Part shown: positions 46,193-57,298 of the stretch, piece after piece
Layout: every line of letters begins with the position of its first letter
How positions within the stretch are numbered: the first letter of the stretch is position 1
Assembly (NCBI GenBank): GCA_034440635.1
Contig: JAOTON010000212.1
Coordinates: 296,410-360,409, forward strand
Origin: Lepas anatifera
Taxonomy: Eukaryota > Arthropoda > Thecostraca > Lepadidae
Direction: 5' to 3'
DNA: 64,000 nucleotides
Notes under the pieces: model-generated
Database searches by the model: none
Told to the model about the DNA's origin: nothing
Seen by the model: the letters and a program-made list of their open reading frames with translations, nothing else
Position numbers and translations under genes: made by a program

Positions 46193-48720
46193 TTGGTCTC
46201 AGGGGCCCTGAGCTTGGTGTCTGGGGGCCCTCCGAGCTTGGTCTCAGGGAGCCCCCGAGATTGGTCTCATGGGCCCTTCGAGTTTGGTCTCAGGGCCCCC
46301 GAGCTTGGTCTCAGGGGCCCCGAGCTTGGTGTCAGGGAGCCCTCCGAGCTTGGTCTCAGATAACCCCCGAGCTTGGTCTCAGGGCCCCCGAGCTTGGTCT
46401 CAGGGGACCCCCGAGCTTGGTCTCAGGGATGTCCCCAAGCTTGGTCTCAGGCCCCCCTCTCCCCGAGCTTAGTGTCAGGGGCCCTCGAGCTTGGTCTCAG
46501 GGAGGCATCCGAGGGCATCTGATGCATAAGGCTGACCGTATGCACTGGAAAACACGAGCATTGGTCTCGGAGGCCCTGATCTTGGTCTCAGGGGGCCACC
46601 GAGCTTGGTCTCAGCACCCCCGAGCTTTGTCTCAGAGGCCCCGAGCTCGGTGTCAGGGGCCCTCCGAGCTTGGTCTCAGGGAACGCCTGAGCTTGGTCTC
46701 AGGGGAACCCCGAGATTGGTCTCAGGGGCCCCTGATCATCGGTATCGAGGGCTCCAGAGTACCGAACATTGATCTCGGGGGCCCCCTGAGCTCGGACTCA
46801 CGGACCTTTCGATCTTGGTCTCACGGGCCTTTCGATTTTGGTCTCAGGGTGCCCCAGAGCTTGGTCTCAGGGCCCCCGAGCGTGGTCTCAGGGGACCCCT
46901 GAACTTGGACTCAGGGGCCCCGAGCTTGGTCTCACGGGCCTTCCGAGCCTGGTCTCAGGGGCCCCCGATCATCGGTATCGAGGGCTCTGGAATACCGAAT
47001 ATTGATCTCGGGGGCCCGTGAGCTTGGTCTCAGGGGCCCCCGAGCTTGGTCTCAGGGGACAACCGAGCTTGGTCTCAGGGGGGCAAGCTTGGTCTCATGG
47101 GCCTTTCGATCCTGGTCTCACGGGGTCTCGAGCTTGGTCTCAGGGAACCCCCGAGCTTGATGTCAGGGGCCCTCGAGCTTGGTCTCAGGGAGCATCCGAG
47201 CTTGGTCTCAGTGTCCCCTCGAGCTTGGTCTCAGGGGCCCCCGAGCTTGGTCTCAGGGGTTCAGGCCCCCCCTCGGAGTGCCCCGACTATTGATATAGGT
47301 ACTCATGAGTGAGGCACGAGCATTGGCCTCATGAGACCCAGAGTTTGGTCCCAGGGGCCCCCAGGCCTGGGTTCAGGACCCCTGAGCATCGGCATCGAGG
47401 GGCTCCAGAGTACCAAGCATTAGTCTCGGGGGGGGCTCAAAATATTGATCTTGAGGGCCCTGGAACATCGGTGTCGAGTTACTCCTGAGAAAAGCGCGAG
47501 CATGGATCTAAGGGTGCCCCTGAGCCTGATCTAAGTGGGACCCCGAGCTAGGTCTTAAGACCCCCGGGCGTCAGTATCAAGGGGCTCCGAAGTATTAATC
47601 TAAGGGGAGCAATTATTTTAGGGGCCTCCAAATGGTGATTTCGGAGGGCCCCGAAAGTGTAGACGCAGTGGTGTAGCCAAGGGGGCCCTAGGCGTCCGCA
47701 GACCCCCACCCCTTGGGCCAATCTGAACCACTGCAAAGGATTCTCTGATCACGGGGCCCCCAGAGTCAGTCTCAGGGGCCCCTGAAGATCTGTTCTCAGG
47801 GAGTCCCGAGTCGGCCTCAAGGCCCCCGCCATGAGAGTCGGTCTCAAGGCCCCCAAAAGTAGATTTCGGGGGCCGCAGAGGGTTGGTATCAGGGGCCCCA
47901 AAAGTTGGTATCAGGGGCCCCGGGAGTCTGTTTCAGGGGAGGGGGGCCGAGCTAGTTTCAGCCCCCCCAGAGAGTGGTTCTCAGGGCCCTGCAACAGTCT
48001 ATTTCAGGGGGGCCCCTGAGAGTCAGGCTCAGAGAACCCCAAGGGTCGGTCAAGGGGACCCCAAGAGTCTGTCTTAGGGGACCCCGAGATTCGGTCTCGG
48101 GGTCCCCCTGAGAGTCTGTCTCAGAGAACCCCAAGAGACAGTCTCAGAGCACCCCAAAAGTCGGTCTCAGAGGGCCCTCATAGTCTCACGGGTTTCTCTC
48201 TCAGGAGTCAATATTTAGTTTCAGGTGGCCCCGAGAGTTAATCCGGGGGCCCTGAGAGTTAGTCTAATTTGATCCGCAGAGTGCTGGTTTCAGAGGGCCC
48301 CAGAGGGGTAATTTTGGGAGCCCTCGAGATTTAGCCTCAGGCTGTGCCCGCCTCCCCGACTTTTGGTATAAGCGGCCCCAAGAGTCAATCTCAGGGAGCA
48401 CCCAAAAGTTAGTCTCAGAGGGCTCCCGGTTGTCAGTCTCAGAAACATCCGAGAGTTAATCTCGGGGTTCTGAGAGTAATTTCCAGAGGTGCTCCCGATT
48501 TTTGATCTCACAGGTCCGGAGTTAGCCTTAGGCCCGCGAGAGCTAATCTGGAGCCTCCGAGAGTCCAGTCTCAGGAACGCCAAAGACTCAGTCTCGGAGG
48601 TTATTCCACCCCCCCGGATGTTTGTCTTAGGGGCGCCCTAGAGTAAGTCTCAGAGGGCTGTCGGAAGTCATTCCCAGCCCCCCTCCCCACCCCAAAGACA
48701 GCCTCAGGGGACCCCAAAGG
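46193..48720. repeat. GC-rich minisatellite, right part
   Basis: Dozens of copies of GAGCTTGGTCTCAGGGGCCC (about 20-27 bp). The repeat shifts gradually to GAGAGTC(A/T)GTCTCAGGG types beyond 47750. A longer block (ATCATCGGTATCGAGGGCTC...) recurs at 43675, 46735 and 46968, showing segmental duplication. The hAT scrap CAGTGGTGTAGCCAAGG lies at about 47668. The 243-codon frame here is a repeat artefact. Confidence 0.85.
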
Positions 48721-49020
48721 CACGTAGGTAAGCCTTTCCAAGAAATGTGAGGTCAGACACGGAAGGGGGCGGTGGGTTGGCACTTGATGAATTTTGATGA
48801 GAAGGGTTGAGGGTCCTATTTTTCTATAAAAAAAGAAATGCTGACAGGGGGAAGGGGTGTGCTGTCGTCTCAGCAAAAGCCATAACGCCCTTGAGCCCTC
48901 GAACTGACTAGTTTTCAACATCAACAAAGAAAAATACCTATACATTCTCATATTTGCAACGGTCCAAATAACAACAGTTGTGAAAAAATCCAAAGGCAAA
49001 CAGGATTTCCATGACTTACC

Positions 49021-49157
49021 TCTTGAGGAGTTCCGTGTGTTGAAGGCGAGGCCGACCGATTCAATATGGCTGCTGTAGCAACATGCTTGGCTTCCCGTTC
49101 AGCATAAAAATGCACACGCACGTGCAGTAAAGTGTGAGCACTTGCGTCTGATTCCAC
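49021..49157 (-). CDS. Candidate exon near right end of CACTG element
   Basis: The minus-strand frame reads RVHFYAEREAKHVATAAILN and ends at a strong donor (CAAGAG|GTAAGTC). No ATG is found in frame and a TGA lies upstream, so the start is unresolved. Its position just inside the right terminus would make it the first exon of a gene reading leftwards through the element. Confidence 0.35.
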
Positions 49158-49169
49158 GTGTTGGCGTCA

Positions 49170-49500
49170 GTAAAGGAGTCCGACACCACATCTTGAATAT
49201 ATCTGTCACCTTTGAGGCGTCGTGCGTTATGCCTTGTGGAGTCAAACCCCCGTGGGGTCAGTTGATTCTTAAGACGAACTCACCTTTGTTTTAAGAGAGT
49301 CAACCGCTCCAAATGACACCCAATGACTTTTTTAGGGTTGGAGGTGACTCTTTTTGTTGTGTCCGGGGGTGTCTGGTGACGCTAAAAATGAGCGCGTGAC
49401 ACCCCAATATAATAATTGAGGGTTTAGAGTTTGGAAATGACACCTCGTTTTTAGGTCTGATCCTTTTATTTGAGACCAGCGATGCTCAATGCGGGGGTGA
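49170..49500. repeat. Subterminal GACTCC/GACACC repeats, right
   Basis: Repeats of GGAGTC, GGGGTCAG, GACACC and GGTGTC mirror the left subterminal zone of the 8.3-kb element. Confidence 0.65.
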
Positions 49501-49566
49501 CTTCTGAAGGTGGAGCCTCCGATTCCGCGACAGAGAGTCACTTGCCAAGAAATTTCTCTCAGTGTA

Positions 49567-50320
49567 GGCTTTCCTGTCGCCGATTTCCAACACTGAAAAC
49601 TGTTTCAAGTTTGAAATTGGTTTATCAACGCACAAGGCGCGATACACATCTGTTGAGCAGTATTGATTAATTGTTGGTTCCTTTTTGTCTGAGGAAAATG
49701 AATACAAAGATATAAAACTCTAATTCCTTTTGTCTATTATTCGCCTTAAAAAGGACCTGCAAGGCAGAAGAGGGAATCCATTTAGTACAAATGACATTTA
49801 CTGGCGATGTGCCAAGGACAAATCAGTTCCCTTCATGATGCTGATACCTTATAAGAGGAACAAAAAGAGACCACTTAATTATCGCGCAGAGTGCTAACTC
49901 GGGTGCTTAGGTTCAAGTGACCAAGTGACGTAAACTGAAAAAGGTGATGTAAACATGAAAACGAGATCTTTTGAATGAGTTAAATTGGGGTTTGTCAGTT
50001 ACTTATCATTATGTAATAAACAAAAAGCTTGAAACGTTAAACTATCCTGTATCTTCAAAAATTAAATACTATCTCATGTGGTTCCCATTACCAAAGATTG
50101 TAATGAAGGTGTCTGGACCTGCCCTGACCTGAATGAATTAACACTAAACAAGGTCATGTTCAGGTGGAGGGATCTTTGAAGGTTCTTTAGTCACATTTAC
50201 TTCGAAGGAACTAAGGGCGAGCAGATCTTGGAATAAGCCACGTGATTCAGGGCCCTGGGATTCACGACAGGTGATTAGCAAAGAAACTGCAATCAAGCAC
50301 TGAGTGAGAGGCCGGGCGAC
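49567..50320. other. Intronic sequence, nothing identified
   Basis: No exon or element end could be supported. Confidence 0.3.
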
Positions 50321-50324
50321 CTAC

Positions 50325-50409
50325 CGTCGATGCTGATGCACAGGTCCTCGTCGTTGAGGTTGGACCACTGCTCCACCATTGGCATCAGTGTAGAGGCCGT
50401 GGATGCACC
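50325..50409 (-). CDS. Adaptor gene exon, short acidic segment
   Basis: An 85-bp minus-strand exon encoding GASTASTLMPMVEQWSNLND, then EDLCISID. The acceptor is ACCATTGCTCCAG; the donor is ATCGACG|GTAGGT. It enters in phase 0, matching the donor of the ankyrin exon, and leaves in phase 1, matching the Ser/Pro exon (the junction codon becomes Asp). The exon is short and the acceptor tract is weak, so the 5' boundary could differ. Confidence 0.6.
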
Positions 50410-50411
50410 CT

Positions 50412-52200
50412 GGAGCAATGGTGATGTTACCAGGTTGGCGTCAGTAGCCGTAGCATTTCGGCTTTGGCCCGATCAGGAACACCAGGCCTCACTTATGTGG
50501 TGTTACACCAGAATCGTATAGTTGGAAAAACTGAATTATAAAATTGTCAAAATATGGTTCAAAGTGAAAAATATGAGCTTTACGAAGAATACATTATCAT
50601 CAGAAGACATGCATAATGTATTTTAACTCTTCTCTACGAGAGGCGATGGGAACACTCGGATGCTGGATCTACAGCTACCGGTTTTTGGGGGGGACGGGGG
50701 TGCAATAGGCCAAAATAAAAACCCCAATGCCTTCATAGAAAATCATGGAAAATTCGGGATTGGCGGACTGAATTCTGGTTTTGACCCAGCTGGGTCCCCC
50801 GGTAGGCCCACTCCTCCACATGTGCATAAATTGTAGAAGACCCTTTCAGTTAAGAGCAATGCTGACCAAAATGTTCAAATCAATGTACATTTCGTACATA
50901 TTGGCTTAGGCATTGTTTCGTGTCGATTGTAAATACCAAAACGTTTGCTTATTTTTCCGGCCTTCGTCGGTGCCATAGAACGTTCAAATCACCCATACTA
51001 TCAGTATTGAGAGAATTGACGCTTTGGGGTGGTGATGAAGGATGAAAGTAGCTTTGGGCCTACAGGATATGATGTTAATATATGGAAAATTTCCCGAAAA
51101 AGTGAGCCATTAATCGGAAAAAATCCTGACAAATCTGGGTCTATATTTTCTCTTCACCAGTTTCCTCCTGCAGAGGAACCGGATCGGGGAGGTGTATTTA
51201 TTTTTTTAAATGTTTGAGACTCCACCAATTGGAAACAATGTCGAAAGCTAAAATATTAAAAAAGAGATAATCTCAAGTATGTTATAGCCTTGATGCAGGC
51301 CAGCGAAATCGCAAAAAGTCACTGAAAGTCCATGCATTGAAAAACACATACATGTATAGGGTCTTGCGTCACTATTCGTAATAGCGATGGGAAATAAAGA
51401 GACCCCTAAGCAGGAAAAAAACGAAAACAAGTTATAAAACAAAATTTATGGTCCATTCAAGGTCCCGGGGCACTCCCTAGAAATAACAATCCACACTTTC
51501 ATAACCGGATTGCATGATTTTCAATTTCATTAATCCCATTAAAATTCCCGGGGTGCCGAGTCATTTTTGTAGAATCCTCTTTCTGAAGAAACCATGAACA
51601 GAGTATTATAAGTTGACACCGAAAACTTGGTACACAAAGTCGATAAAACGTCATCTTTTACGCTTTTCAACTTTCCTTCGTGACAACTTGGCTCTCATGT
51701 GCAACTTCTCTGCCATATTTATCAAGTATGAAGACGCTGTAGCTGTGTTTAACATAAATTCAGTATCCTAGGGTTATATTAACACAAGTGAAAAGGCTGG
51801 CCTACAGTTAGACATTGTGTACGATCGAAAATATAAGTCGACAAGTTGAGCAAATCAATATATCCCAAATAAAGCAACTATAATATACAAAATATAATAT
51901 TTAATAATATATGATGCATAATAATCTAATATATAATATACAAAAAGAAGGCACAATATAATGTCCAAATACAAACCAATAAGTTGCAGTTTACCGCGCA
52001 TTTCTATATTTCTCAAGTTCCAAACGGCTAGGATTGAGGGGGCATTAGAATTGTACTCGCCCCTGGCAGGGCAAGGATTTTTACAAATAAATTTCATCCA
52101 AGTTGTTCCCAGTACGGCTGTTGGAGTCGGAGTCTCAATAAAGTCATCAGGGGATTTGGCACGGAGACCCTGACCCCAGCACCCAAACGAGCAACTCCCA
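50412..52200. other. Intronic sequence, no gene
   Basis: An AT-rich stretch with repeated AATATAATAT lies at about 51880-51960. No coding exon with splice sites was found. Confidence 0.35.
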
Positions 52201-52269
52201 CAATGAAGGGTTGGTTTAGAAGTCAAAGTTTAACATCCCACAAAGCACAGGGATGACCGCCTTGCTCAG

Positions 52270-52474
52270 GTCACGTTCTCACTTGCTGGCAAGTGAGATG
52301 GTGACCCTCTCACTCTGCCCAGACCTACGTCGGGTAAACTTCTGAGCGCAAGGGCGTCTCAGGGGAACCGATGCCAAGCCTGGACATGCACTGCCACTGC
52401 ATGTTTCTCAGCAGCGCGGTGGGTCGGAGCCCACCGCTTTACCAAGTGAGCTACCGAGGCGGCAAAATTACTGA
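52270..52474 (-). mobile_element. tRNA-derived SINE candidate
   Basis: On the minus strand the head reads GCCGCCTCGGTAGCTCACTT then GGTAAAGC, an excellent box A and D-arm. An anticodon-like stem GTGGG/CCCAC follows, then a non-tRNA body. A TGGCATCGGTTCCCC box-B-like segment comes late. The loop sizes do not make a functional tRNA. Confidence 0.45.
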
Positions 52475-53109
52475 GAAAGGATGCAAACTAACTCAGGTAG
52501 GGTGCCGGCTAAGATAGTAAAATTGGGTAGTGAATATCCAGAAGCTTATAACGCCTGAAGTCTGGTATTCCTTTTAAAGTGTTTCTGCGCTTTATTTTAC
52601 CACTATGAAAGCTTGGGTGGTTCGTGCCACCTGTTTTGTTACCCATTGGTTTATGTGGACGTTGGGTCAGGTGTTGATAACATGAATTAGTACCCATATC
52701 AACGAGGCAGTGTTAATATGAAATATGAAGCATGTAAGAGGCGAAAATAACTGTATGTGAGTGGATTTTCAGGCTACATATTCTAAAGGTAGCTATACAT
52801 TCTGCTACCGCTATTCCAAATGAATAATGTCTTCAAGCGCCGATGAGACGTGCTTAAGCACCCCATCCTGAAAAGCATTACCGGACCCGGGCTTCAATAG
52901 CTTCAGAAATGTTACCACCCTGAAGAGCAAAGCTTTCCGGGTCTTTTTCGCGACCTGCTTACAACTAACTTCAATTACCACTCCTTCTTCAACAATAGGC
53001 CTACACATTGCCTAGCCTTTAAAGCCAATCTTTGGCAGCGTCCGGAAGCAGTCTAAGGGGTGCCGACCTGCCCCTTGACAGTTCTTGCTTGCACAATTCC
53101 TGACAATCT

Positions 53110-54332
53110 TACTTCAAGGTCATGCTAGATCACGTCACCTGGTCAATTCAAGTGACCGCGCCTAAAAAAAATAGTTAAAGTGGCATCAGTGAGAGCATGT
53201 TTAATCTATTGATCTGATGTTCATAGCACATAATAAGGTTGCCGATTACAACAATATGTGATAACGGGATTTTCAATATCAGTGACCTAGGGTAGTGTAC
53301 GTGTCATGAGTTCTCTATTGCAAACCCATGATGAAATTTTAAAGTGAATGTATTTCAGTTTACACAGCTCAGACCAATTTCGAAACTTTAGGATCATGTG
53401 TTTGTGGCCCATTTCTGAGGCTGCCTTTGTAAATTTTGACGGTAACTTTCTTGAGGTCATATGATGTCAAATAAGTAATTTGGAATAAGTTACCTTATAA
53501 ATTATGAGCAAACGAAAATTCAATTTTATTTTAACCTATTTGCGTTTATTTTTTCACTGTGAGTCCGATGATTTACGTGTTGGCCATACAGTCTTACAGC
53601 CATACAGTATTCGCTGACCTAAGGTCAGGTCAATTTCTGAATTTTACCTAGCATAGTGGAATCATGCACCTTTCCATTTGTATTGACGAGATGACTGCAA
53701 TGGGCCCTGAATTACGGTAGTATTATTTTTTGCTCGGAAATTATTCCCAAAAAACATACACCCTATAGTATGGGTAGTGTACCGTCCTTGACCTCGATTG
53801 ACCGCTACCCAGGCTTCACCTAAACTTGGCAGTCACTATCAATACGTGCTCATGATAGCTTTCAAATAGGCGCGGAAACACTGTCATATATTGTCTTTAG
53901 ATTGGATACTTCGCGTCTGAATCGAGCATGCTTGATATTTTGACCAAAGGGTAAATACTAAGCCTTGCAAAGTTGCGTGACCCGCAGCGCCTTACTCTCT
54001 GAGCCGACAATACATGGATGTCACTGCAATGAACGAGCTATTTAAGCACTTTCGAAAGGCGCAAAGAAAACGTTTCTAGCTATTTTAGTCCTGAGATGAT
54101 CGGGATTTTGTAAGTACCCTTGCTTTCATCAGCTTTGACCTTACTTGACCTCTAGTGACCTCAATATTGACCTGACGAAAACAAAGGGCAAAGTAACTTC
54201 AAACTGTATTTATAACGAGCTTTTGACTGTCGTTTTTTGCGTTTTTCCTAGCTTTACTAGTTTTTTAGTGGAGTCCAATATGACTCCCACCAGGGCGAAG
54301 GTGGCTCATATCCTTCACCGGGGAGAGGGTTA
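53110..54332. mobile_element. TTAA-family element of the 1-753 type
   Basis: It contains many half-sites (53120-53160, 53600-53650, 54135-54170) and ends CCAGGGCGAAGGTGGC, then CACCGGGGAGAGGG and TTATTAA, like the copy at the window start. The left TTAA was not located. Confidence 0.6.
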
Positions 54333-54397
54333 TTAATGAACAGGGTGCCCGGTGTGGGTGAAGATCATCCACCGCCCTGTATCTATACAGGCCGTAC

Positions 54398-54579
54398 CTG
54401 GAGCTGCTCGGCCAGCTGCTGGTAGCCAGCTGACTGGGCCAGCTCCGCCGGCGTCCGTCCAAGTCGGTTCCGCATGGCCAGCGCCCTCTGTGCCCCCGGG
54501 GCACTCGCTAGGTGACCGCAGAGTCGCGGCAGGCCCAGAGCGGCCGCCAGGTGAAGCTGGGTCGGATACAGACCTGGGC
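54398..54579 (-). CDS. Adaptor gene exon, ankyrin-like repeats
   Basis: The minus-strand exon has acceptor GTGTGTGGGGCAG and donor CTCCAG|GTACGG. It is 182 bp, entering in phase 1 and leaving in phase 0. It encodes GLYPTQLHLAAALGLPRLCG, then NRLGRTPAELAQSAGYQQLA. The LYPTxLHxAAxxGL and RTPAELAxxxGY signatures are ankyrin consensus. From memory, the pattern (Pro-Thr before LH) resembles the ankyrin region of Dof/Stumps, BCAP and BANK. This is the strongest family evidence for the gene. Confidence 0.85.
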
Positions 54580-54599
54580 CTGCCCCACACACGGCTGTC

Positions 54600-55036
54600 A
54601 TTACAGCAGATACTCGGCTAGACATATCAAATCACAGCGAACACTCAGCTAGACAACCTTGCATTACAGCCAACATTCAGCTAAACAGCCCACATCACAG
54701 CGGACACTCAGCTAGACAACTCACATCACAGCGGACAGTCAGTTAGACAACCCACACTCCAGCGGATAGTCAGCTAGACAAGCCCCTATTACAGCGGATA
54801 CTCAGCTAGACAAGCCCATATTACAGCGGACACTCAACTAGACAACCCAGACTCCAGCGGATAGTCAGCTAGACAAGCCCACACTCCAGCGGATAGTCAG
54901 CTAGACAAGCCAACACTGCAGCGGATACTCAGCTAGACAAGCCAACACTGCAGCGGATACGCAGCTAGACAAGCCCACACTACAGCGGATATTCAGCTAG
55001 ACAAGCCCGCGCCACAGCGGACACTTAGCTAGACAG
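54600..55036. repeat. 32-bp minisatellite beside the ankyrin exon
   Basis: Roughly 13 copies of a 32-bp unit such as GCAGCGGATACTCAGCTAGA followed by CAAGCCAACACT. It starts about 20 bp upstream (minus-strand sense) of the ankyrin exon and therefore fills the acceptor-proximal intron. The first units are the most diverged. Confidence 0.9.
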
Positions 55037-55212
55037 TGCCCACATCATGGCATCGGGTGAATCATGTTCTCCGAAATATGTTTGCACACACATTTTGTGA
55101 ATGGCAAACATATTAGTTTGCACAAATGAAATAGGCGACTCAAATAGGTTCAATAACTCACCTGTGAGCCATAATAATAATGATAATAAATAAATGAACC
55201 CTAAAAAGCCAC

Positions 55213-55240
55213 CTTCTCTCTCGTTCTCTCTCTCTCCTCT

Positions 55241-55291
<51 letters not shown>

Positions 55292-55297
55292 CACACA
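55213..55297. repeat. Compound CT/AC microsatellite
   Basis: CTCT-rich runs at about 55213-55275, continuing into TACACACACACACACACACA. It lies in the intron between two adaptor exons. Confidence 0.95.
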
Positions 55298-55350
55298 TCT
55301 AAAATATAGCGCTTGGCCTGGTCCAAGAGCGATGGATACCATCCTCCTAC

Positions 55351-55477
55351 CTTGTATAGACTCGTCCAGACTGCTGGAAATATTGCTGAATGTCATTTCT
55401 GTTGCGTAATTCTTCGTGAAGTGTTCTGACAAAGCTTCATCAAGGACATCTCTCTCCCAAGGTTCGACACCGACGCT
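55351..55477 (-). CDS. Adaptor gene exon between DBB and ankyrin regions
   Basis: The minus-strand exon has acceptor TTACTCTTCTGACAG and donor ATACAAG|GTAGGA. It is 127 bp, phase 0 in and phase 1 out. It encodes SVGVEPWERDVLDEALSEHF, then TFSNISSSLDESIQ. It was found because the phases of its neighbours required a missing exon, and it supplies exactly the required phase change. It continues the SPIQFLCQ segment of the upstream exon, as in BCAP-family proteins where a helical stretch links DBB to ankyrin. Confidence 0.8.
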
Positions 55478-55743
55478 CTGTCAGAAGAGTAATGTGTTGA
55501 TGTTTATTACCCTATAATGCGTTCGAAAACATCCAAAGGAACAATGGAGGACAACAGCAAAAAACAACTGTATCAAGAACATTGAACCGCCTCATGCAGA
55601 CTTCTTCAAGGCTTCTGCAATCCAACTAATGTGACGTGTTGAAGATAGTTTGAGCATAGTTAGTATAAACAATGCCTCTTAAAAAAACTTATAGGAAAAA
55701 TATTTCTCCATTATAACTGTTTCATTCCTATTTTTTATTAATA

Positions 55744-55916
55744 AAGATGGCGGATACAAGGGGGTTAGGGGCTTTAGCCCCCCTACCCCGAGAGGAAAAA
55801 AAAAATCAAAATGCCTATGATAACTGCAGTGCCGGAGCTTGTTCTGTTACATTGGCGGGAAAGGTTCGAATCCTGTGTCCACCCCCCCCCGAAAGGAAAT
55901 CCTGGATCCACCACTG
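55744..55916. mobile_element. hAT-like MITE, CAGTGGTGGATCCA type
   Basis: The left end GATGGCGGATACAAGG and right end CCTGGATCCACCACTG are inverted with mismatches. The flanks share TTAATA approximately. GC-rich and non-coding. Confidence 0.45.
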
Positions 55917-56051
55917 GTTAATACCTTCAAAATCCAATATGCAGCCTTCATGTGATGAAATCTATTCTACAACAGGAATATGCGTTCAAATATACAATTT
56001 CTTTACTTCACTGATGTTAAAATAAAGAGATGCGAAGTGCTGTGAAGAAGC

Positions 56052-56864
56052 TTAACCCTTCACCGCCTGGGCTTCAATTGGACCCCCTTTTTTTTTCGCG
56101 AATTATTCCAAGTCGATTAAATGAGAGGTGCGTCACTTTGCGCACCTCTAGGGTGATCAATTTGACAACTTATTACCAAAACGTGACACCAATTCAAGTC
56201 AGGTTAACGAGTTATGATGCCATTTTTAAACCCATGAAATGCAAATATGGTCTTCTAAAATGAGGCTGACAACACCAGGGTGTAACTCGGCTTCTAGATA
56301 AGCTAGATCAAGTTTCAAAATATCATTGGAAGCTATTGAAACAAAAACCCGCATACTGTCATCCATTTTAAAGTCAGGTCAATGCAAAGGTCACCAGAAG
56401 TCACCAAGGGTCACGGTTTTCGAAATTGTTTGGTATCGTTGTAATGACCATGACCCAAGGATATGAATAATATTCAACACGACCGTGAAGGTCGTGAAGG
56501 TCATTAATTAGCCTCGACCTGGGTAAAGGTCACAATATGACCTTTCAAGGTCATACCGCACATTATTAGAATCTTTGGATCAAAACGAACACACTGATTC
56601 CTTTGGCTTTTTTATAGGTCTAATGGTTCCCGAGTCATGAAGGATTTCCAAATTGGATCAAGGTTTGACCCATTTTGGCCTTCTTCGATATCGGGGGTCA
56701 ACGAATATGTTTCAAACTAGGCTTGAGAGTAGAAGACCGTTAGGCTCTTCCAGTGCTATTTCCAATTTTTCGTATCATCTCCGGTTCCCGAGATCGTAGG
56801 GGGTGTCCAATCAGACCCCCAGGCGGAGGTGGGTGCGAAAAGAGCACAGGCGGGGCCGCATTAA
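56052..56864. mobile_element. 813-bp TTAA element
   Basis: TTAA at 56052-56055 and 56861-56864. The ends are CCCTTCACCGCCTGGGC and AGGCGGGGCCGCA. The interior includes runs of AGGTCA (56370-56570). It is homologous, reversed, to 5.4 and 29.4 kb. It sits between adaptor exons. Confidence 0.7.
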
Positions 56865-57152
56865 ATAATATTCTGCCCGTCAATATCGGAGTGAAAAATT
56901 GAACAGAAAAACAAAATATGATGCTGCTTTTAGGCTTCTTAAAACATCATCACGTCATCATATTAGCTCTATAGTTTACCCTTAGAACACGAATCTGCAA
57001 GATGTTGTTGGAACACCATCGATATTCATAAAACTGAGTCAAAACCTGTTGACAGTAGATATAAAATGGCAAAAACCTTTGCATATGTGTCCGTTTTGTT
57101 CAATCTGCCCTGGATACAACGTAAAATATGTCCGACGAAACCCATGTCTTAC

Positions 57153-57298
57153 CTGACAGAGGAACTGGATAGGCGAGGTAAGCGTGTCCAGGACATTACC
57201 CAGTCGTGCAGGGCCCAGGAGCGACAGAACCTGTTGTACGCCCCAGGACACGCCGTCTTGCAGCACTTCAACTCCGGCTACTTGGTCATGCTGCTGCT
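57153..57298 (-). CDS. Adaptor gene exon, DBB region second part
   Basis: The minus-strand exon has acceptor GTATGTGTTTCTAG and donor TGTCAG|GTAAGA. It is 146 bp, phase 1 in and phase 0 out. It encodes QQHDQVAGVEVLQDGVSWGV, then LLGPARLGNVLD and SPIQFLCQ. The closing SPIQFLCQ resembles the P(I/V)EFMCQ element that I recall after the DBB fold in BCAP and relatives. Its first codon is completed by G from the upstream exon, giving Glu. Confidence 0.8.

Larger units (their letters stand above)
41219..49564. mobile_element. 8.3-kb CACTG-terminal element (EnSpm/CACTA-like)
   Basis: The left end CACTGAGAGAAAAAATGACACC and right end, reversed, CACTGAGAGAAATTTCTTGG share a 13-bp terminal repeat. TA flanks both ends (41217-41218 and 49565-49566), a 2-bp duplication. 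Subterminal zones (41235-41660 and 49170-49500) are filled with short GACACC/GACTCC and GGTGTC/GGAGTC repeats, as CACTA transposases require. The middle holds a minisatellite and a nested related element. Two minus-strand exon candidates may be remains of its gene. Confidence 0.65.

Noticed and set aside
46171..46902. 243-codon open frame in GC-rich sequence
   Set aside because: It follows the minisatellite unit exactly (ELGLRGP / PSLVSG alternations), has overlapping open frames, and starts inside the nested transposon end. It is a by-product of a stop-free repeat.
55025..55432. 135-codon minus-strand frame with RERERERE and CVCVCV runs
   Set aside because: Its middle is the translated CT/AC microsatellite. 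Only the first part (from 55432 to 55351) is a true exon segment of the adaptor.
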